This document shows positions 21,501 to 26,822 of a stretch of DNA of 64,000 bases, piece by piece. The notes beneath the pieces are model-generated. The model did no database searches. It was not told the origin of the DNA and was given only the letters and a program-made list of their open reading frames with translations. Positions within the stretch are counted from its first letter, which is position 1. Every line of letters starts with the position of its first letter. The DNA comes from Flavobacterium gelidicaeli (GTDB lineage Bacteria; Bacteroidota; Bacteroidia; Flavobacteriales; Flavobacteriaceae). The stretch lies in contig NZ_JABSNK010000008.1 in assembly GCF_013294005.1 (NCBI RefSeq), positions 1 to 64,000 of the forward strand, given 5' to 3'. Made by a program: the position numbers and the translations under genes.

Positions 21501-21600
21501 AACCACCTACCTTTACATATTTTATTGTTTGAGCTAGAACTACTTGCGCAAAAATCAGTAAAAATAAGGTAATTGTTAAAGTAATTTTTCTCATAAGCAT
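9523..21600 (-). CDS. Giant T9SS-exported multi-domain surface protein
   Basis: 4025 residues with a signal peptide (1-24, ending VVLAQ). Four parallel beta-helix modules start at about residues 25, 1055, 1537 and 2057, each opening with a YVK...GTSW/SSW phrase, and each of the last three followed by a Big-like or MBG domain. Two Ig-like T9SS domains lie at 805-970. Residues 2496-2968 hold MBG- and YDG-like domains, and 2969-3782 are 11 tandem 74-residue MBG repeats. The last ~85 residues (YLKIAPNPVRS... to KNLLVRN) are a type A T9SS sorting domain, predicting export and attachment outside the cell. Role is probably adhesin or surface fibre; no catalytic residues are recognised. Start is the ATG at 21600; a second ATG lies two codons on. 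Confidence 0.93.
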   Translation of the reverse strand: MLMRKITLTITLFLLIFAQVVLAQTIKYVKVGGSGTKDGTSWSNASDNLQKTISLSSGDTQIWIAKGKYTPKVALSPNNNPQDRDNTFGLKKDVKLYGGFSGVETSITDRNIASNETILSGDLGGGNFAYHVMLIHAIDANEKYYLNGLTISDGKCNDSGYYNISEEISSSISVNDQVKNKYPDWYVAMTESPYYNFASIGLQLAGENALPGVVEVPGGNAVWVQISKTSYPKSKGGGIYNIKGELKLENVTFKNNSGILGAALSTELGGRTTINDCTFANNKATNNGGAIVNTESYLTITGGTFNNNSALLGGAIVDDNGKLLSIKKVYFVDNKAISNQTDFGFGGAIFIEKVTTDQSAGRVIDGCTFEGNTAHSAGAIYAGPNISKLEIYNSTFSKNSALVEGNETQIDGGGAIKLQKTINTVLESNDFDDNLATKGIGGACIVEETNGVVFRKNTFSRNISLSGGALYLSRNSNISIKTTNTFTKNSATNTVNLTNAGLGGAIGSLNNFNIEIATATFTENTATIHGGAIYFVSSTDGSKTYTNTINGNTFDSNNAVKVGGALFVSSAGKTIAGQLAINNNTFNNNSSNLAGGSIFLNYAIATQIEKNTFTGNKSYLGAVLDVESTAKTLFFNNTVKSNVGTTSAEGNTGGVITTIAGENKLYNNVFTGNSGFTAVFHTNSTVDLVNNTVWKEVSYDGIYLFSKNVKIYNNILVDVSGPNASSADVKNNAFKYDPDFVGKNNNVQEGNLYFVDEANNNFNLTGCSPILNKGDSSLYSDNYDKKDILGNTRKVNAIDIGAYENKLGVSGKTAPTVVATQAFCNETIVNNLQPSGTAFKWYSQASGGSSLANNTFLVSGTTYYASQTIDGCESERAAVAVSISSTVAPTAQSPQNFIIGQQGAKIVVNGSNLKWYTQEAGGTASTVLPSLNMASENSATYWVSQTNANNCESTRTKIVVNVTKIPLTVKAIDKIKVYDGSVYGNSNYTVTYAGFESGDSVSNSITGELAFSGTATLATEPGSYKIIPQGISSNKYTVLFEEGTLEIKSNLILTDNTLYVKQSGNGDGTSWNSPLNNLELALTRATNINKVHTSDADSKKVKRIFVAKGTYQLAAGKSYVMPNNIEIYGGFDPDNGVINLTNQRITGILNDGSVLRGSSASVIKNDNNSLTNTAVLNGFTITNGTAINGGGVYNKNGSPKFENCIIKSNNATVNGGAVYNEKANTTWINCLIINNTAPNGASIYNDASLPTLLNTTIADNTGAQGATFYNANGSSPRIVNTISVKNSSDIVNNTSTPNYENSLIQGINGVTSTTNVFNTDYTLLAVSPALNAGANNPSNINFFPSKDLKGKLRIINTTVDMGVFERNITQTITAANITKKYGDAAFTHGTASSGLPLVYVSSSNTAIATIEDGKIKVVGVGTTTITLNQPGNDIYDAAPNVTFILTSEKATLTVSADNKVKLQDGNVFTGFTVSYSGFVFDDNLANSLSGTVNYTGTAVATTAIGINYIITPSGYSSTKYDIIYTDGNLRIEPNLILTNGIMYVKKGATGNGTSWANALGEVRDALDIATIINSSTTPGSTKATNIFVSVGSYSANSGQSFKMLAGVSIYGGFDPDNGITTLTQKRKFAKSILSSGSDNRGITNDNNGLTNADIIDGFTISNSGSSGVNVLASNRGAGIYNKNSSPTIVNCIIKDNQMFPFFYEIQTFGGGIYNDNSNPVLINCIIKNNKVGVDRSGNFNGHGSAIYNANNSNPKLYNCTITDNKSISLNNANAPAIFNDANSTTSLYNSIYMNNNIGVSTGILSYNSIVQKDTNILEGVYNNSATVANLDQIFKVNSTDLKEDSFAKDKGNNTYYSFTNLSAYDINGYNRLSGTIDVGAEELRSVQIITAADITKTYGEIDFTHSSASVNSSLPLTYTKSSDITVAAIKDGKINILKAGTTTITIAQVGNENYAPTEKTFVLTVGKVTLTVKANDKAKFANNAAMPNADYDVSFSGFVYANDRSKLTGSLLYSGSAIGKKEIGIYTDGIIPSGLSSNNYDFVYQKGTLKILPNTTLTNNTLYVKEGAVGGDGSSWQLALNDLSLALRNATILNSATAKTVDQIYVAKGTYTPKYSVRDDSNFIDEGKDNSFLIVDGVKLYGGFDGTIANENIVDRKIQENKTILDGTATSYHIITVSNATANNEIDGFTISKGAAAGSDIGSVAVNGKPITRIYGGGIRVHSSNVIIKNCVVSENSSGVIAGGMYVTDQSNVSVYNTLFYGNGAYHYGGNASSIAINASNIKIVNTTFGDVGSGDGIVYASHISTSGVSNLEVFNSIFRDNSFNNDIIRSGGTITIKNSLLSKTQVQYSSMTLANNSYSQAADFVDTTTNNFALKNTSIAIDKGDNTLYDLSIAGNKDIANSSRVLNSKVDMGCYESKIAQTITVVDVTKKYTDADFVIGSASSTLPLTYSSGNKAVAYITKDNEIHIVGVGQATITIAQNGDETYGFATKNFTLTVEKGDFSATLISETYTYDGSQKYLNITGLPTGTSVSYDNNGQINAGEYTVKATISGGQNYNDSTISNTLKINKTDLSGLTFNTGTFTYDGFEKHPVVSGTLPEGVTVVYSNTQKNAGTYSDVKATLSGVNYKVLELNTSMTINKGNLSDAIFLVEKEEVYDGTVKALSLDGILPDGVTATYTNNSNSNVGSYNVTVNINGGLNYNNKQLIAQLTILKGNLDTNVVLTPITYIYDGNEKSLIIDGVLPDQVVVSYSNNNKVNVGTYKVYAVLSKLNYNDKILEAVLIVEPKPLNVISQGEISKVYNANAIITLKSNDFALNGVVSGDDVMLKNPVAGELNNKNIGENKAVTIIDLKLYGADSKNYILSTTTLTATIGTVTSKKLNVSLKGSVTKIYNGTTVADLSATNYELTGVLENEVVILNNPSLGEYGTKDIGEDKTITVSNLTISGVDASNYILSSQTASGKIGVITKKVITVTADAKTKVYGEEDPSLTHTVSPSLETGDSFTGSLTRATGSNVGTYGITSSLSNTNYAITYVPADFTITKKAITVTAAAKTKVYGAEDPSLTHTVSPSLEIGDSFTGSLTRATGSNVGTYGITSSLSNSNYAITYVPADFTITTKAITVTAATKTKVYGEEDPSLTHTVSPSLETGDSFTGSLTRATGSNVGTYGITSSLSNTNYAITYVPADFTITKKAITVTAAAKTKVYGAEDPSLTHTVSPSLEIGDSFTGSLTRATGSNVGTYGITSSLSNSNYAITYVPADFTITTKAITVTAATKTKVYGAEDPSLTHTVSPSLETGDSFTGSLTRATGSNVGTYGITSSLSNTNYAITYVPADFTITTKAITVTAAAKTKVYGAEDPSLTHTVSPSLEIGDSFTGSLTRATGSNVGTYGITSSLSNTNYAITYVPADFTITTKAITVTAATKTKVYGAEDPSLTHTVSPSLETGDSFTGSLTRATGSNVGTYAISSSLSNTNYAITYVPANFTITTKAITVTAAAKTKVYGAEDPSLTHTVSPSLEIGDSFTGSLTRATGSNVGTYGITSSLSNTNYAITYVSADFTITTKAITVTAAAKTKVYGAEDPSLTHTVSPSLEIGDSFTGSLTRATGSNVGTYGITSSLSNTNYAITYVPADFTITAKAITVTAAAKTKIYGTADIALTHTVSPSLETGDSFTGSLTRATGSNVGTYGITSSLSNTNYAITYVPANFTITTKAITVTAAAKTKVYGTTDPSLTYSVSPSLVSGDSFTGSLTRTVGSNVGTYAIASALINTNYAITYVPANFTITKADQQITWNQSLESDCGSSAPIMLTATSSSGLPISYTSSKNNVAAVSSGVLNFANYGSATVTATQSGNVNYNAATVVTVSVLNSQPNLIRQQFDNVIFFDNSSNSFKSYAWYKNGVLVSGQTAQYFKDSGVLNGTYYAMATKIDGTVVTSCPLTFTPSIEQEYLKIAPNPVRSDSSYQLFTNVNEVKLQNARVTVFNILGAQISDMAVNSNTVDMNSPSAEGIYIVRLTLASGKYFTKNLLVRN
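10255..12696 (-). repeat. 11 x 222-bp in-frame tandem repeat (MBG domains)
   Basis: Eleven units of exactly 222 bp (74 residues) run without interruption; each encodes KAITVTA..KTKVYG through YAITYVP.DFTIT. Units 2-7 alternate between two types: AAAKTK with SLEIGDS, and AATKTK with SLETGDS. This gives a 444-bp higher-order period repeated three times. The two units at the 3' end (KIYGTADIAL and KVYGTTDPSL types) and the first unit are the most divergent, as expected when arrays grow from the middle. Copy number is likely to vary between strains and to be collapsed by short-read assembly. Confidence 0.97.
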
Positions 21601-21678
21601 TATATTTAGATTTGTTTAAGTAATGTAAAAAATGAAAACCGTATTCTTGATTGTTTTAGGAATCTTGATTTAAGGCAG

Positions 21679-21744
21679 CAAAATTAATGTACCACAACTA
21701 ATTTAAATTAGCCCATTCGGACAAATCAACAGCCCATTCAGACA
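21679..21744 (-). promoter_or_regulatory. Promoter and 21-bp-spaced operator of the giant surface gene
   Basis: On the minus strand TAATTTTG (21686-21679) is a -7 box about 80 bases before the start codon; no good TTTG sits 19-20 bases further up. Instead two 14-bp direct repeats, AGCCCATTCGGACA (21710-21723) and AGCCCATTCAGACA (21731-21744), 13 of 14 identical, lie 21 bp apart with the nearer one abutting the empty -33 position. Two-turn direct repeats next to a weak -33 are typical activator sites of AraC-type regulators, and an AraC-family gene lies immediately upstream. Confidence 0.6.
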
Positions 21745-21891
21745 TTATTATATTTTTTTTGAAGGAAAAAAAACATGAATTTATGATTTCGAAAGGGATG
21801 CACATAGGAAAAAAAAAGATAAACGCAAAAATTACAGTTTGCACAATTCCCTTTAATCGGTAGCGATAATTTTAAATCTTAAAAAAACGAT

Positions 21892-22968
21892 TTAATTTAC
21901 CATATTTTCAGGACGCAATTCTGACGGAAGTTTGTCGAACTTTTTCTTAAAAACAGCACTAAATTTACTATGACTTTCGTAACCTACTTCTAACGCAATG
22001 AACTTAATTTGCATATCAGTATTTTTAACTAACTCAATCGCTAGTTGCATTTTTTTATCAATAATATATTGTAAAATTGAGGTCCCGTAAACTGATTTGA
22101 AGTCGCTTTTTAATTTTGAAGTTGAGATATAGAGTTTCTCGGCTAATGCATCAATACCCATGAAAGGCTTGGATAAATTTGTTGTAATCAACAATTCACA
22201 TTTTGCTATTTTTTTATAATCAACAGAACCTTTACCTTGATAATCATCATCGCGATTATCAGCAAAAACATTCTTAAAAAAAGAAGTTAACAAACTTAAT
22301 GATTGTCCCTTCAAAATGGTTTTGTTTAAAATATCAGTATTGAACGTTTTAAAAGTATCTAAAATTTCTTGAGATAATTCCACCGCGTTGGGCACAATGT
22401 CTTGATAGGAAACAAAGCCTTTATCTGAGTCTAAAAACTTTTTAAAAGGAAGCTTAGTATCTAGTTGATCTAAAGGAATATTTTCATGAAGCCAGCTAGG
22501 ACTTACGTAGTAAATATAAAACAAGCATTTAGAGCCTTTGTAAAAACAGGCACCTACATCAACACCTGGCTTTTTGAATGCCCAGAATTTATTCTGAAAA
22601 GGCATCTTATCAATAAACACATTATTCAATTGCACTTCGCTCTCAAAAACTGTAAAGGTTATTGAATAGTGATCACTAGGAATATCCGGAGCATAAACTG
22701 ATTTAATCACGCTATCGTGTTTGAATTCTACATTTGTTATGGTAAGCCATAAACCTTCATCAATTTTACGGTAACGCATAGCTCCTTTAATAAAAGGATT
22801 ATTCCTTACTACTAACTGTTCTTTTGCAATATGTTTACTCCCTGGAGATTTTATTGTTGATTCTATGAATAATTCAGGTGTGTTTGCTACAAAGGGAAAC
22901 TCAAAAAAACCGTCCCGATAGAACTTAAAATTAGGTGTAATATATTGAAACCACTTGGATAAACTCAT
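21892..22968 (-). CDS. AraC-family transcriptional regulator
   Basis: 358 residues. The C-terminal ~100 residues hold the paired helix-turn-helix: first helix pair GIDALAEKLYISTSKLKSDFKSVYG, then IKFIALEVGYESHSKFSAVFKKKF, ending PSELRPEN. The ~250-residue N-terminal part has no cupin motif I recognise and no membrane segment, so its ligand is unknown. It is transcribed toward the giant surface gene and is separated from it by 291 bases containing a candidate operator, so it is the obvious candidate activator. That pairing is inferred from position. Confidence 0.9.
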   Translation of the reverse strand: MSLSKWFQYITPNFKFYRDGFFEFPFVANTPELFIESTIKSPGSKHIAKEQLVVRNNPFIKGAMRYRKIDEGLWLTITNVEFKHDSVIKSVYAPDIPSDHYSITFTVFESEVQLNNVFIDKMPFQNKFWAFKKPGVDVGACFYKGSKCLFYIYYVSPSWLHENIPLDQLDTKLPFKKFLDSDKGFVSYQDIVPNAVELSQEILDTFKTFNTDILNKTILKGQSLSLLTSFFKNVFADNRDDDYQGKGSVDYKKIAKCELLITTNLSKPFMGIDALAEKLYISTSKLKSDFKSVYGTSILQYIIDKKMQLAIELVKNTDMQIKFIALEVGYESHSKFSAVFKKKFDKLPSELRPENMVN

Positions 22969-23665
22969 ACTTTTAATTTAAACTCCCACATAGTTTAAGC
23001 CTCAAATACGATTCATCTAATTGACAAACCTAAGACAGACTAAACAAACCACATTAAAAAGGAATAAATTCATTGCAAATTAACAAAAAATTATGGTTTT
23101 AAAAAACACGTATAAACACCTATTTACAACTTAAAAGCATTACTAAGACTTATTTGAGTGAAAAAACTTATCTTTAAAACAATAGCTAATTTTAACTCAT
23201 TTTATTTATTCGGTTTACCGTAAACGTATTTTCATTCTGCCCTGATAAAACAAATTGTATTCAAAGACTAGATAAAGATTATAAATCCTAATAAGCAAAT
23301 AAAAATAAAAGATAATCATTTTTTGAACGTCGTAATAATGAGGTAAAATAAAAGATAGTAAAAGGAATTTAAAGTCTCTTTAAACCTCTAAACAAAAACC
23401 TCAAACCTGAATCATTAAAAGATATTTAATTATCAAATCATTAAAATAATGAATCAAAATCATTTTTCTTATAAAAATAATTCATTAAAATAAGTTTAAA
23501 TTACACTATTAATAAAAACAAAACTTACACAAACAAAGCTTTTCTAATATTTACTCTAGCAAAAATTACTATCCTAATTCTGAACTTTAAATGTAGATTC
23601 TAAAATAAAGAACTCCATGGCTATAGAATCACACTTTGGGTATCGTATAAAATGAAATATCGAAA
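22969..23665. other. AT-rich gene-free stretch upstream of leuC
   Basis: No convincing coding frame on either strand. One 13-bp palindrome, GTTTACCGTAAAC (23213-23225), looks like an operator. The octamer CACTTTGG occurs near 23632 and again at 23670-23677 just upstream of and within the leuC promoter region. Otherwise I see only AT-rich spacer. Confidence 0.5.
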
Positions 23666-23742
23666 TTGACACTTTGGTCCCTTTTTCTAATTTTGTTTTC
23701 TATTACAAAAGCTAGAAGAGCCGCTATTGTAAAAATTACAAT
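23666..23742 (+). promoter_or_regulatory. Promoter and leader palindrome of the leu operon
   Basis: TTGAC (23666-23670) and TAATTTTG (23688-23695) are spaced 19 bases between TTG and the -7 box. Transcription should begin near 23702, giving a ~55-base leader. The leader holds a perfect palindrome, ATTGTAAAAATTACAAT (23726-23742), placed where a repressor could block elongation. The leader has no room for a leucine-rich attenuator peptide and no T-box features. Confidence 0.6.
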
Positions 23743-23756
23743 TTAAAATTAATAAA

Positions 23757-25151
23757 ATGAGTAAGACATTATTTGACAAAGTATGGGACGCACATGTTGT
23801 ACGTAAAATTGAAGATGGACCAGATGTGTTTTTTATTGACCGTCATTTCATACATGAAGTTACCAGCCCAGTTGCATTTTTAGGATTAAAATCTAGAAAT
23901 GTATCTGTTTTATACCCTGAAAGAACATTTGCAACTGCAGATCACAATACACCTACAATTAATCAACACTTACCTGTTGAAGACGCTTTATCAGCAAATC
24001 AATTAAAAGCATTAGAAGACAATGCTGCCGAATACGGTATTTCGCACTGGGGATTAGGTGATCCTAAAAACGGAATCGTACACGTGGTAGGTCCTGAAAA
24101 CGGAATTACTTTACCCGGAGCAACTATTGTTTGTGGAGATTCACACACTTCTACGCATGGTGCTTTTGGAGCAATTGCTTTTGGAATTGGAACTTCAGAG
24201 GTTGAAATGGTACTTGCAACACAATGTATCATGCAACCCAAACCAAAGAAAATGCGTATCAACGTAAATGGTACTTTGAGTAAAGGTGTGGGACCAAAGG
24301 ATGTTGCCTTATATATCATCTCTCAATTAACTACTTCTGGTGGAACAGGTTATTTTGCTGAATACGCTGGGAATGTATTTGAAGAAATGTCTATGGAAGG
24401 CCGTATGACTGTTTGTAACCTTTCTATCGAAATGGGTGCTCGTGGTGGTATGATTGCTCCTGACCAAAAAACATTCGACTTTCTTGAAGGTAGATTGTAT
24501 GCTCCAAAAGGGGACGATTGGACTAAAGCAGTCGCTTACTGGAAAACATTAAAAACAGATGATGATGCTGTATTTGATGCTGAATTAAATATCGACGCCG
24601 CAGACATAGAGCCAATGATCACTTACGGTACCAATCCTGGAATGGGAATAGGTATCTCAAAAAATATCCCTACAGCTAGTCAAGTACAAGGTGGTGCAGA
24701 AACTTACAAAAAGTCGTTAGCCTACATGGGTTTCAATGAAGACGATGTGATGATAGGAAAACCTATTGATTTTGTTTTCTTAGGAAGTTGTACAAATGGC
24801 CGTATTGAAGATTTTAGAGCGTTTACTGATATTGTAAAAGGTCGTAAAAAGGCAGACAACGTAACCGCATGGTTGGTTCCAGGATCACACGTAGTTGAAG
24901 CACAAATTAAAGAAGAAGGTTTGCTTGATATTCTAACAGAATCTGGATTTGTATTGCGTCAACCGGGATGTTCAGCTTGTTTAGCGATGAACGACGACAA
25001 AGTACCCGCTGGAAAATATGCAGTAAGTACCTCAAACAGAAACTTTGAAGGTCGTCAAGGTCCAGGTTCAAGAACTTTGCTAGCCTCTCCTATCATGGCA
25101 GCAGCAGCAGCGGTTACTGGAAAATTGACTGATCCAAGAGATCTTTTTTAG
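23757..25151 (+). CDS. leuC: 3-isopropylmalate dehydratase large subunit
   Basis: 464 residues, normal for LeuC. It isomerises 2-isopropylmalate to 3-isopropylmalate with LeuD in leucine synthesis. The aconitase-family signature is present ([19 protein letters not shown]), and the three [4Fe-4S] ligands are C345 (GSCTNGR), C405 and C408 (GCSAC). It is the first gene of the leu operon. Unusually, LeuD is not directly adjacent: a four-helix-bundle gene within an inverted repeat separates them. Confidence 0.98.
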   Translation: MSKTLFDKVWDAHVVRKIEDGPDVFFIDRHFIHEVTSPVAFLGLKSRNVSVLYPERTFATADHNTPTINQHLPVEDALSANQLKALEDNAAEYGISHWGLGDPKNGIVHVVGPENGITLPGATIVCGDSHTSTHGAFGAIAFGIGTSEVEMVLATQCIMQPKPKKMRINVNGTLSKGVGPKDVALYIISQLTTSGGTGYFAEYAGNVFEEMSMEGRMTVCNLSIEMGARGGMIAPDQKTFDFLEGRLYAPKGDDWTKAVAYWKTLKTDDDAVFDAELNIDAADIEPMITYGTNPGMGIGISKNIPTASQVQGGAETYKKSLAYMGFNEDDVMIGKPIDFVFLGSCTNGRIEDFRAFTDIVKGRKKADNVTAWLVPGSHVVEAQIKEEGLLDILTESGFVLRQPGCSACLAMNDDKVPAGKYAVSTSNRNFEGRQGPGSRTLLASPIMAAAAAVTGKLTDPRDLF

Positions 25152-25155
25152 AAAG

Positions 25156-25616
25156 CAATCAGCTATGAGCCTTGGGCAATGGGCTTTTTTCAGATTGCCG
25201 AAAGCTCAAAGCAGATAATTATGAGAGATTTTAGAAAATACAATGTTTGGCAGGATAGTCATTTATTCACACTTGAAATTTATCAGGTTACAAAAGAATT
25301 TCCAAAAGAAGAATTGTTTGGATTAACAAGTCAATTGAGAAGAGCAACATCCTCTATTCCAACAAATTTCGCCGAAGGTTGTGGTTCTAATTCTGAAAAA
25401 GAATTTGCTAGATATTTGAATATTGCAATTGCATCCTGTTCTGAAGTTGAATATTTACTATTACTTACTTCTGACTTGAAATATCTAAACATTGAACTAC
25501 ATCAGGGTTTAGCTAGCAAAATAATTCAAATAAGAAAACAAATTTATCAATTACGACTTAAGTTAAATCAATAATATCGCAGTCCCCGCCCAAAGCCCAT
25601 GGCTCAAAGCTGACTG
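25156..25616 (+). mobile_element. Inverted-repeat-bounded IVP cassette between leuC and leuD
   Basis: Two 22-bp segments, 25156-25177 and 25595-25616, are inverted repeats matching at 19 of 22 positions; both contain TGAGCC and TGGGC. They enclose only the four-helix-bundle (23S-IVP type) gene. The left repeat begins 4 bases after the leuC stop and the right one ends 17 bases before leuD. The arrangement suggests a small inserted unit that leaves the operon intact; in the mRNA the repeats could pair and bring leuC and leuD together. No transposase and no clear target duplication are seen. Confidence 0.5.
25221..25574 (+). CDS. Four-helix-bundle protein (23S rRNA IVP family)
   Basis: 117 residues from the ATG at 25221 (MRDFRKYNVWQ), the usual start of this family; a longer frame opens upstream but adds non-homologous residues. 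Hallmarks are the N-terminal VWQDSHLFTLEIYQVTKEFP, then LTSQLRRATSSIPTNFAEGC and the ASCSEVEYLLLL helix. Proteins of this family were first described inside intervening sequences of 23S rRNA genes; free-standing copies are common in Bacteroidetes and their function is unknown. Being lodged within a biosynthetic operon and framed by inverted repeats suggests mobility, not a role in leucine synthesis. Confidence 0.88.
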   Translation: MRDFRKYNVWQDSHLFTLEIYQVTKEFPKEELFGLTSQLRRATSSIPTNFAEGCGSNSEKEFARYLNIAIASCSEVEYLLLLTSDLKYLNIELHQGLASKIIQIRKQIYQLRLKLNQ

Positions 25617-25633
25617 CCAAAAGCAATATAAAA

Positions 25634-26230
25634 ATGGCATACGATAAATTCAATATACTTACTAGTAGTGCAGTGCCACTACCAATAGAAAATGTAGATA
25701 CAGACCAAATAATCCCAGCTCGTTTCTTGAAAGCGACTGAGCGTGTAGGTTTTGGTGATAATCTTTTTAGAGACTGGAGATACAATGGAGACGATACTCC
25801 AAAAGCTGATTTCGTTTTAAACAACCCAACCTACTCTGGAAAAATTCTTGTGGGAGGAAAAAACTTCGGTTCTGGTTCTTCTCGTGAGCACGCTGCTTGG
25901 GCGGTTTACGATTACGGTTTCCGTGCTGTAGTTTCTTCTTTCTTTGCTGACATCTTTAAAGGAAACTGTTTGAATATTGGTGTTTTACCCGTTCAAGTAA
26001 GCCCAGAATTTGCTGCTTCTATTTTTAAAGCTATAGATGCAGATCCAAACACCGAGCTTGAAATCAATTTACCAGAGCAAACAATTACACTAAAAGTGAC
26101 TGGTGAAAAAGAATCTTTTGACATCAACGGATATAAAAAGAACAATATGGTTAACGGTTTTGACGATATTGATTACTTGCAAAACATCAAAGAAGACATC
26201 GTAACTTTTGCTGAAAAGCAATTGATCTAA
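25634..26230 (+). CDS. leuD: 3-isopropylmalate dehydratase small subunit
   Basis: 198 residues, normal length. It completes the isopropylmalate isomerase with LeuC. Key segments are ENVDTDQIIPARFLKA near the N-terminus and GKNFGSGSSREHAAWA, the substrate-specificity loop of the swivelling domain. It follows the IVP cassette and is probably read from the leuC promoter. Confidence 0.98.
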   Translation: MAYDKFNILTSSAVPLPIENVDTDQIIPARFLKATERVGFGDNLFRDWRYNGDDTPKADFVLNNPTYSGKILVGGKNFGSGSSREHAAWAVYDYGFRAVVSSFFADIFKGNCLNIGVLPVQVSPEFAASIFKAIDADPNTELEINLPEQTITLKVTGEKESFDINGYKKNNMVNGFDDIDYLQNIKEDIVTFAEKQLI

Positions 26231-26272
26231 ACATTTCAATTTAATTATCCGTTAAAAGCAGTAGTGATTTCG

Positions 26273-26782
26273 ATGAAAATAGAACCAAGTAGCGTCGCTG
26301 ATATAGACTGCATTTTTGAATTTTATGATTTGGCTGTAGCCTATCAAAAAACCAAGTTCAACAAACACTGGATGGGTTTTGACCGCAAAATGGTTCTTAA
26401 CGAAATAACAGAAAACAGGCAGTGGAAAATTATTATTGATGATGAAGTTGCTTGCGTTTTTGCCATCACATTCCAAGACGAGAGTATTTGGAAAGAAAAA
26501 AATGCAGATGCTGCGGTATATTTTCATCGAATTGTAACGCACCCAAAATTCAAAGGACAACACTTGGTAAAAAGAATAGTGACTTGGGGATTGGCTTTTG
26601 CCAAAGAAAAGAAACTACACTATTTACGCATGGATACTTGGGGAGATAATGAAGAATTAATAGGGTATTACCAAAAATGTGGCTTTGATTTTCTAGGAGT
26701 AATCACTCCAGAATATAAGGGATTACCAAAGCATTACGAAGGGATAACATTGAGTTTATTCCAAATAAAAGTAGAATACTAG
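26273..26782 (+). CDS. GNAT-family N-acetyltransferase
   Basis: 169 residues from the ATG at 26273; a GTG three codons upstream is possible but unlikely. The GNAT core is visible: strand AVYFHRIVTHPKFKGQHLVKRIVTWGLAFAKE matches motif A (acetyl-CoA binding, slightly off the usual RxxGxG/A), then LRMDTWGDNEELIGYYQKCGFDFLG is motif B. It lies within the leu operon, 42 bases after leuD and 40 before the next gene. The acceptor is unknown and nothing ties it to leucine metabolism beyond position. Confidence 0.88.
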   Translation: MKIEPSSVADIDCIFEFYDLAVAYQKTKFNKHWMGFDRKMVLNEITENRQWKIIIDDEVACVFAITFQDESIWKEKNADAAVYFHRIVTHPKFKGQHLVKRIVTWGLAFAKEKKLHYLRMDTWGDNEELIGYYQKCGFDFLGVITPEYKGLPKHYEGITLSLFQIKVEY

Positions 26783-26822
26783 CCGCACAATAGTTCAAAA
26801 CTATTTGTTTAGAAATAAGATA

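Noticed and set aside
23702..23756. Leucine attenuator peptide or T-box upstream of leuC
   Set aside because: The predicted leader is about 55 bases with no short Leu-rich frame, no antiterminator and no terminator hairpin.
25179..25220. Longer start for the IVP-family protein
   Set aside because: Those codons fall just after the left inverted repeat and are unlike the family's N-terminus; MRDFRKYNVWQ is the expected start.
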